A stretch of 64,000 nucleotides of DNA from Bin80 sp026708685 (lineage in GTDB: Bacteria > Bacteroidota > Rhodothermia > Rhodothermales > Bin80): contig OZ241742.1 in NCBI GenBank assembly GCA_965200955.1, forward strand, positions 124,001-188,000, written 5' to 3'. A model generated the notes under the pieces. The model was not told the DNA's origin, searched no databases, and was given only the letters and a program-made list of their open reading frames with translations. Position numbers and translations under genes: made by a program. Shown piece by piece: positions 57,789-64,000 of the stretch (its first letter is position 1; each line of letters starts with the position of its first letter).

Positions 57789-58891
57789 TTGAGGACTTCA
57801 CGGTGGAGCATATTCACAACAAATTCAATATGCCGTGCTATAGAATCATGTCCAGATTTCCAGTCATAATGGCGAGACCAACGTTGCCACTCCTTGCCGA
57901 AATGAGTTTCTGAACTTAAACTTGATATGGGTGAGCCATCCATTTTTTCAAGTGGATGCCAGAAGTAAAACATGTCTAGTGCTGATCCTGGGTAACCTAT
58001 CGGAACGAGAATCATCAAAGTAGATTTTCTATAAATGTAACCTTTGGGAAGCGGAAATTCCTTAATGATCAGACCATACTTTGCGTTACCCTCCATCTTT
58101 TTTGACCACCTTGATGGATAATGTTGATCTAAGTATTGGATATCTTCAGGTAAGAATCCAAATGTGTATGGTCTGCCGTACTGTGCCTGTTTAGGAACCG
58201 TTTCAAATCGTTCTATACCACAGTGAGATAGATTGATTTGATCATCTGTTGCAACCCTTTCCCGTTTACCACCATGCCATTTCTTATTTAGAGACCATTC
58301 ATCGGTACGCTTTTCCGCCAATGCCAGAATTTCAGCACCCGAAAGCGTATCAGAGTCTACGACATGTTGAGTGGTGTCAATACGGATACAGTATGAATAG
58401 CCCCGCGGAGGTTTACGATTGTGCTTTCCGCATTCTTCATGATCGATCACATCTTCCAAGCTGGGAGGGATGACAAAGTAGGAGTCCTGTTCCTGGATGA
58501 TGATTGTCATATCATCTGAGATCTCAACATCTACCTCACCATGAGACTCTATAAACAAACGCCCTTCAGGAAAAGTGGAGTCAAATTTCTTGAGTTCTTT
58601 TCCTGTAATTTTGACCGAATCAATCACTATGTTACGAGCACTATTGAATACTGGCCTCACCTCATTGCATTGAGATGATACTTCCTCATTGATATCCTTT
58701 TTTGTCTTTAACACCTCCCCCCCATGAACACAGAGATATTCGCCAATCATCAAGGGAATCTCCAAATCGTTGTATCTGACTAAAAAGAGTTGCATATTCC
58801 CACAATCTGCAAGTTCATAGAGATCTGTAATCTCAATTAAGCCACTGGGGAGTGAGTGATCTTTCCCATCAATTTGGATCAGAGTTTGCAT
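57785..58891 (-). CDS. Triple ubiquitin-like (multiubiquitin)-E2-like fusion protein
   Basis: 368 aa. Three ubiquitin-like beta-grasp units appear: aa 1-63 (QIDGKDHSLPSG), 87-144 (VKITGKELKKFDSTFPEGRL ending YFVIPP) and 165-233 (RIDTTQHVVDSDTLSGAEIL ending ERFETVP). The last unit fits PF14452 multiubiquitin closely. The C-terminal part (243-368) resembles the prokaryotic E2 family E: FGFLPEDIQYLDQHYPSRW, GYPGSALDMFYFWHPL (299-314) and WQRWSRH (335-341). It has no Cys after residue 224, so there is no E2-type catalytic Cys in this domain. Overlap with the JAB-E1 gene shows they form one system. Conjugation target unknown. Confidence 0.87.
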   Translation of the reverse strand: MQTLIQIDGKDHSLPSGLIEITDLYELADCGNMQLFLVRYNDLEIPLMIGEYLCVHGGEVLKTKKDINEEVSSQCNEVRPVFNSARNIVIDSVKITGKELKKFDSTFPEGRLFIESHGEVDVEISDDMTIIIQEQDSYFVIPPSLEDVIDHEECGKHNRKPPRGYSYCIRIDTTQHVVDSDTLSGAEILALAEKRTDEWSLNKKWHGGKRERVATDDQINLSHCGIERFETVPKQAQYGRPYTFGFLPEDIQYLDQHYPSRWSKKMEGNAKYGLIIKEFPLPKGYIYRKSTLMILVPIGYPGSALDMFYFWHPLEKMDGSPISSLSSETHFGKEWQRWSRHYDWKSGHDSIARHIEFVVNMLHREVLK

Positions 58892-59041
58892 ATCCTTATT
58901 CGGATCGTACGCGGAGGGTTGTCAAATATACGTAACGAACTCAATTGTTTTGTCTCAACTCATTCCGGCTATGATGCACCAATATAGTGAGTCAAGTTTT
59001 GAACATATTTTCATGAATACCATCAACGCTAAATGTGATCC

Positions 59042-59980
59042 CTAATGATGAATGTTCAAGGTGTTGACGGCTTCAACAACCTGATCGTGGACGATACCAT
59101 TGGTTGCAATGATTCCTATGTTATGTTCTAACCGTTTACCACGACTGAAATCAAGTTGATTTCCTTTGCAGTCGGTCACCTTTCCACCCGCTTCTGAGAG
59201 TAACAGTGCTCCTGCTGCATGATCCCAGATTCGTTCTACATAGCCATTACCAAGGGGGAGGCGCATATAGATGTCTGCATCACCGCTCGCTACTACTGCG
59301 TACTTTGCCTGACTGTCTAATTGAACGCGGTCGGATGTGATCCCTAAATCTCGTGCAACCTTTTGGATGTCTCCAAGAGCGGTATGTCCAGATTCTACAC
59401 TTTGACAAATTCTTGCCTTAGAAACATCGGAAATTTCAGTTACTTGAATACGATGTTGTCCGTGAGTTGCCCCAAGTCCTTTGGCTACCAAAAAAACATC
59501 ATCACTCATATTGGGACAAGCAAGTCCTCCAACCACTACCTTCCCACCTTCTATCAATGCCAAGGCCACTGCATACTGCCCTCCTCGTAAAAAGCCTTTG
59601 GTCCCATCAATAGGATCCAATGTCCAAAAACGATCAGAATAATGCTCAGCATTACCATAGTCAATCCATTTCAGGGCCGCCTCTAACAGGGTTCCAGGGC
59701 GAACTGCATCAAGATGCATTCCTAATGTATTGCGAAGATCTGTCTGTTCTTCAGCACGCAACAGAGTGCTGTCTTCTTCGGCAATAATGGGATCATCAGG
59801 AAAGGCTTCGCGAAGTGTTCGACATACCAGTGCCTGACTTCCAAAATCTGCAATGGTGACGGGGCTCTTGTCTCCTTTAATCATTGCCTGTCGATCTTGC
59901 ACAGAATGACATAACCGAGCTGCCTCGTGAAGAGCTTGCTTCACGGCATCCAATTCTTTTTCGTACATATTACTACTCAT
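59042..59980 (-). CDS. HAL2-like 3'(2'),5'-bisphosphate nucleotidase (inositol monophosphatase family)
   Basis: 312 aa from ATG 59980; ATG 59968 (308 aa) is an alternative, and a TTG lies further up. The inositol-monophosphatase signatures are present: DPIDGTKGF with the metal Asp pair, EEDSTLL with the metal Glu, and WDHAAGALLLSEAGG. HAL2-type enzymes remove 3' phosphates from PAP, a by-product of sulfur metabolism, in the cytoplasm. The start overlaps the end of the upstream HsdR-N-like gene by 8 bases, so co-translation is likely. Confidence 0.9.
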   Translation of the reverse strand: MSSNMYEKELDAVKQALHEAARLCHSVQDRQAMIKGDKSPVTIADFGSQALVCRTLREAFPDDPIIAEEDSTLLRAEEQTDLRNTLGMHLDAVRPGTLLEAALKWIDYGNAEHYSDRFWTLDPIDGTKGFLRGGQYAVALALIEGGKVVVGGLACPNMSDDVFLVAKGLGATHGQHRIQVTEISDVSKARICQSVESGHTALGDIQKVARDLGITSDRVQLDSQAKYAVVASGDADIYMRLPLGNGYVERIWDHAAGALLLSEAGGKVTDCKGNQLDFSRGKRLEHNIGIIATNGIVHDQVVEAVNTLNIHH

Positions 59981-60443
59981 TCTCAATTGATACAATCATG
60001 GTTTCAAATGATGGAATCTGATCTAAAAAATGGTAGCTTTGTAGAGACTGATCCACCTGACAACAGTAGTGTTGCATACCATTAGTAACCACGAGATATG
60101 GAACTTTCAATCCTAAATTATAATACCCTACTTGATTGAAAACGCCCTGTCCTAATTGAACGGATGATCTTTTACACTCTACCACCAATATTGGTACAAC
60201 TTGACGATTATAGACAACAATGTCAGCCCTATACTGGCGTTCACGAATTGGAATGCTAACCTCAATATCAATGAGTCCACGCGGGACATTTAAATGGCTC
60301 ATCATGTATTGTACAAAATGCTGACGTACCCATTCTTCGGGCGTTAGAGTAACAAAACGTTTCCGTATAGGATCCAGAATCACAACGCGTCCATTGTGGT
60401 TACGGAGTTCGTAGTCATAAGCTGGCAGGTTCAACTGCTCCAT
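59973..60443 (-). CDS. HsdR N-terminal-like (HSDR_N_2) protein
   Basis: 156 aa. It carries the conserved Bacteroidota pattern YELRNHNGRVVILDPIRKRF, then TPEEWVRQHFVQYM, then a nuclease-like core: RQYRADIVVYN (Asp) and PILVVECKRSS (Glu and Lys of the PD-(D/E)xK motif). This small protein is widespread in Bacteroidota as a lone gene; its function is unknown. It is upstream of and overlaps the HAL2-like gene. No restriction subunits are adjacent. Confidence 0.85.
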   Translation of the reverse strand: MEQLNLPAYDYELRNHNGRVVILDPIRKRFVTLTPEEWVRQHFVQYMMSHLNVPRGLIDIEVSIPIRERQYRADIVVYNRQVVPILVVECKRSSVQLGQGVFNQVGYYNLGLKVPYLVVTNGMQHYCCQVDQSLQSYHFLDQIPSFETMIVSIENE

Positions 60444-60496
60444 ATCTTCAAACGAATTGGTGGATCAAATTCTCCATCTAATGGTTAGCACTGTCA

Positions 60497-60570
<74 letters not shown>

Positions 60571-61116
60571 CAGTTAGCATGTCAGTTTCTATATTTTCCA
60601 GATCCCGTCTGGTCTCCCCTCTAATGATTACTGTCTTCAAAGGACCCATTATACTCACCCATCCTTATACTGTTAATATAACTCTACTGTACAACCTTGT
60701 AACGAGCTCAGAATTCAAATCAATTACCCGAAACCATCATTTTTCTTGAATTCCACGATTCTATGGATGCATTTAGACGGTTGAAACCTCATCAATTCCT
60801 TTATCTACTGGTCATCAACCTTCAACAAGGTTCTACTCAGAGTCCAATAAAAACGTGACAAAAATGACAATTTCCCGAGGTGAATGTCTGTAAAAATCAA
60901 TTTGATGATTTCGTATTTTAGAATAGTGTGGTATTTTGTTGATTCCCCTAAAAAGCGTATTTTATCAATAGTGATGCTTTCATAGATCTCTCAGGATAAC
61001 ATCAGTCATGTAGTTATCTCCAAGATTTACAACAGATGATCCAAATCCATTGATCAATCATCCCGGTTGGAATGAATCGCATACGACTTTTTTGAACTTT
61101 CATTAACTACATTTAA
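60571..61116. other. AT-rich spacer after tRNA-Pro
   Basis: 546 bases without a supportable gene or RNA. tRNA 3' ends are common integration sites, but no direct repeat of the tRNA end was noticed. Confidence 0.4.
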
Positions 61117-61401
61117 ATGAGTGAAGAAAAAACCGATGTTGACCAGATGGAATTCTGGGAAGAAGTCGCCATCAAGATTGACGAAAAGTATACACTTCAC
61201 GCCTATATGGAATCGTGGAAGGGATTAACCTTAGATAACATGATTCAACGCACATACAAAGGTATGGAGACCAAGCCCATACTGGATTCTTGGGGCCGCC
61301 ATTATCTTGTTCAATGCATGAGGCGGTGGGGATGGGAGCCAATAAAAGGCACCCAAGGTTTATGGCGCAAGAAAAAGAAAGGATTTCGCCCTGATGATTG
61401 A
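61117..61401 (+). CDS. Small hypothetical protein, 94 aa
   Basis: ATG 61117 to TGA 61401. Acidic N-terminus (EEKTDVDQMEFWEEVAIKID), aromatic middle and a basic tail (GLWRKKKKGFRPDD). No signal peptide. Composition is protein-like (several Trp; WGRHYLVQCMRRWGWEP) and suggests a nucleic-acid-binding or partner protein, but no family is recognised. It lies upstream of the AAA ATPase, with about 670 bases between. Confidence 0.55.
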   Translation: MSEEKTDVDQMEFWEEVAIKIDEKYTLHAYMESWKGLTLDNMIQRTYKGMETKPILDSWGRHYLVQCMRRWGWEPIKGTQGLWRKKKKGFRPDD

Positions 61402-62067
61402 TCGCTGAGTTTTAAGCTACTACGCCGACGCTCTTAGCCTTTCACAGCATCCTTCCCATACAGTGGATATATTCCTTCTAACATGGATCTCATAAAAAGA
61501 GGCACATAAGCTGATCTGTAATTCACTTCTGGAGGGGAAAGCGAATTGAGGGTGGTATTTCCCCTCCGGATCATTGTGTCAGGTATTTCGGTAGGTGGCT
61601 TAGACTGAAAAGTCAATCTTTGTAGCGTCTTTACAATCTTGATCGTGTTCATGCTTCCCTTTATCATGTTTTGAGTAATCTGACTGGATGAGACCGGACA
61701 TCCACGGTTTCGGTGGCGAAAAGATTCACAAATTGACCATCTCAGAGGCACGCCAATCAGGAGCGGTGTCTTTGACGCTTGTCTTTCCATGACCCAGGCA
61801 TAGGCGAACTTGCGGTTGATCATATAGTCGTAGGCCTCAGCTTAATGCCTTTAGCATGATGTGGTCGTTGATGATAATGGTTGACTTGTCTATCGCCCCC
61901 ATTTTGGGGTGTACCATCTTCGCTATCTTGACTCAACCCGAATGAGAAACGACACAATCTTGATGATAGCCCGATGATAGCCCCCTTGACACGGGTGCAA
62001 CACCGCAGGTAGAACCAAATACATACTATTTGGTTGACTAACCCATTCATGCTCCCATTGTGCACTC
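61402..62067. other. Decayed region upstream of the ATPase gene
   Basis: 666 bases. Minus-strand frames at 61434-61823 and 61820-62065 overlap at their ends, with unconvincing composition; a frameshifted remnant is possible. No family recognised. Confidence 0.35.
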
Positions 62068-63192
62068 ATGTTTCGCAACAAAAAATCCAAATTTGAGACG
62101 CCCACAGGCGATCGAGGCAGAACGCCGTATTTTCATGGACGATCTAAAATCATGCATAAATTCGATCGCATCCTGACCTCGGCGGTCGCTACACGCGAGG
62201 GGACAATTCAACTCATCCAGGGTGCACCTGGTGCGGGGAAGACAGCACTGGTTGATCAGATGGAAAAGCTGGCTAAGAGTCGAGGCTGGAAATCCGTAGA
62301 GATTGACCCACAGGCACTTTGGGATGTTAAGGCACTGCGAGAATTCTTCCCAGATAAGAATATATTTCGTAAAATTACTGCTAAGTTTACGGATGAATCA
62401 AGTTCAATCTCCGTTGGCATAGATATTGAATGGTCTACACAAAACATTCGTAAAATACTGCGTTCGGGGAGTCGCCGCCCACTTCTACTCATCCTGGACG
62501 AGGCACAAATGCTTGGTTCATCAGGCAAGCCCGTAGGGGCACAGGCGATGGTTGCATCCAGCGTGTTAAAAGCAATTCATAATGGGAAGATGCGTGCTCC
62601 CATTATGCTGATTGCTGCGGGCCTGAGAACAACTCTAACATCTTTACAGGCGTTGGATGTATCGCGATTTGGGGAGAGGAACAAGGCGAGTCTGGGAGAG
62701 CTGAGTGAAGAGTCAGCCCGAGCAGTGATTCAAGACTGGATCGTCAAAGGTGGATCAGCCAAGGGCGATCCTACCGAATGGATAGATGCACTCTACAAGG
62801 AAACAGATAGATGGCCTCGGCATGTCCATTCATATGCAAGGATCGCTTCAATCTATCTGGAAAAACATAGCGGTATGATGACCCGTGAGGGGCTGGAGAA
62901 GGTGATAGAAAAGGGACGACGTAGGCGCATAGGGTACTATGAGCAACGCGTAGAGGGCTTCTTTGTTGATGAGATTAGACATGTGGCACGAATCTTATCT
63001 GACCTTCCTGCAGGCAAACCATTTGACCGACTTAACATGATTAACAGGCTATCCGAGATCTATGGCGAAGAGGCATCCCAAGAACTTTTTGATCGGTTAC
63101 TTGAGAAAGGCATTGTTGAATCCCATCAATTGGAAGGATACCATATACCAATACCCTCACTACACACATGGATTGTTGAGTCGATCGTCTAG
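62068..63192 (+). CDS. AAA_16/STAND-like ATPase with C-terminal winged-helix-like region
   Basis: 374 aa, no signal peptide. An 'FHGR' motif (aa 22-25), Walker A GAPGAGKT (52-59), Walker B LILDEAQ (141-147) and a sensor-like LIAAGLRTT (about 193) match the AAA_16/ORC/STAND group. The C-terminal 90 aa (DLPAGKPFDRLNMINRLSEI...ELFDRLLEKGIVE) look like a winged helix that could bind DNA or a partner. A broken paralogue lies at 47845-48438, so the family has multiplied in this genome. Related ATPases occur as transposon target-selection proteins and as signalling NTPases. After the stop, the same frame reopens (see findings). Confidence 0.85.
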   Translation: MFRNKKSKFETPTGDRGRTPYFHGRSKIMHKFDRILTSAVATREGTIQLIQGAPGAGKTALVDQMEKLAKSRGWKSVEIDPQALWDVKALREFFPDKNIFRKITAKFTDESSSISVGIDIEWSTQNIRKILRSGSRRPLLLILDEAQMLGSSGKPVGAQAMVASSVLKAIHNGKMRAPIMLIAAGLRTTLTSLQALDVSRFGERNKASLGELSEESARAVIQDWIVKGGSAKGDPTEWIDALYKETDRWPRHVHSYARIASIYLEKHSGMMTREGLEKVIEKGRRRRIGYYEQRVEGFFVDEIRHVARILSDLPAGKPFDRLNMINRLSEIYGEEASQELFDRLLEKGIVESHQLEGYHIPIPSLHTWIVESIV

Positions 63193-64000
63193 GACAAGGA
63201 GGCGAGAAAGGGGTAAGACAAATCCAACAGAACGCTTCCCAGTGGGCAATCACTCGACCATCTTAAAAGTCCACCCCCAGAAAAGCATAGATCTCCCGAA
63301 AAAAAGAAAAAGAAGTACAGGCGACGAGGCGGCTCAGATCAAGAGCGATAGTAGCGCTCCCTCCCTACCCCGTTCCTACTACTCCATTCATGCGACCCAA
63401 TCTGCTACATAGTACAGTTTGTCATATCATTCCCAATGAAAATCGAGTGCAGGTCATTATCTATCTTTCCACTTGTTTGATCTGAACAAAGCATTGATTT
63501 GTAATCAGCACCCCTGCTGATTTGCTGTATCATTTGCACGGAGGGAGCATTTCTCCACATCCTATCTCGTTTTCTGTCCATTCATCACCGTCAGAATCCA
63601 TGCGACATGAATGGAGTGTTATCTATAAAAAATGCCTAAACTTCCTTCTATTTTAGAATAAATATTGATCGGACTTCCTAAAATCGGGCCACTCCCAAAT
63701 AAGTATTCATCTTGTAGAAGAAATGATTGTTCGTGAAATACTCGTTCTTGACTCAGTCCAGCTACAACTAGTCTCAGGCGAACTGCCGGATCAACTTCAG
63801 AAATCAATGACTACACAAAGATCCCAAACTCACGAACATCATCCCTAACAACAGATATTGAATCGATCGGGTGTATATTAATCAAGCTAACTCGGAGGAA
63901 GATCAGGGAGAGTGTGAGATGGATCATGATGAGATTCGGTCAATGTGTGACATAGATTCATGCACATAATCAGCGTTACCATGCAAACTGGGCTCACTTA
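63193..64000. other. Region after the ATPase gene, no intact gene
   Basis: The ATPase frame stays readable past its TAG and a second TAA, with a Lys/Arg-rich, Pro-rich tail ending at 63353. The remainder has only short frames. No RNA gene recognised. Confidence 0.4.

Overview
The window looks like chromosome from a Bacteroidota/Rhodothermota-type bacterium (moderate AT/GC balance). Three proteins (1306, 2107 and 1084 aa) end in a type IX secretion (T9SS) sorting domain of the NYPNPF type. There is a DUF4835/PorD-like gene, a TonB-dependent receptor and an AlaS-tRNA-Ser pair. The NYPNPFNP form is typical of Rhodothermales/Balneolales-like lineages, but this placement is an inference from protein families, not from a marker-gene comparison.

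Layout. 1-1700: a broken or decayed region with a partial gene end and 123-bp tandem repeats. 1703-8992: a giant Ig-like/Calx-beta adhesin ending in an autotransporter-like beta-barrel. 9081-15220, minus strand: M23 peptidase, peptide deformylase (def), DUF411 protein, DUF4835/PorD-like protein, and an HExxH protease/propeller/barrel protein. 15498-19418: a Calx-beta repeat protein with a T9SS signal. 19470-22454: tRNA-Ser(CGA) and alaS. 23176-25746: a hypothetical gene, a DUF4097 protein and two OsmC-like genes. 25976-29230: a secreted subtilase with a T9SS signal. 29572-34332: a very large SF1 helicase/nuclease (DUF4011 type). 34380-43875: two decayed ISNCY-like copies in the same orientation flank a cold-shock gene and a 2107-aa Ig-like repeat protein. 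43877-47262: secreted GH13 amylase, cupin, and a lone restriction-nuclease-like protein. 47263-49871: a gene graveyard with a broken AAA ATPase. 49872-54010: amidohydrolase lipoprotein, TMEM220-like membrane protein, TonB receptor. 54495-58891: the most notable locus, a bacterial ubiquitin-like system made of a triple-Ubl/E2-like fusion, a JAB-E1 fusion and an OLD-type ATPase/TOPRIM protein. 59042-60570: HAL2-like phosphatase, HsdR-N-like protein, tRNA-Pro(CGG). 61117-63192: a small hypothetical gene and an intact AAA ATPase that is the paralogue of the broken one at 47.8 kb.

How it fits together. Much of the coding capacity goes to the cell surface: three giant modular repeat proteins, a secreted protease, a secreted amylase and a TonB receptor, suggesting a cell that attaches to and digests its surroundings. 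Two stretches look like defence or accessory DNA: the DUF4011 helicase next to IS remnants, and the ubiquitin-like/OLD cluster. Pseudogenes and IS fragments show that the spaces between have been repeatedly invaded and eroded.

Function calls come from reading motifs and recalling families; no database search was run.
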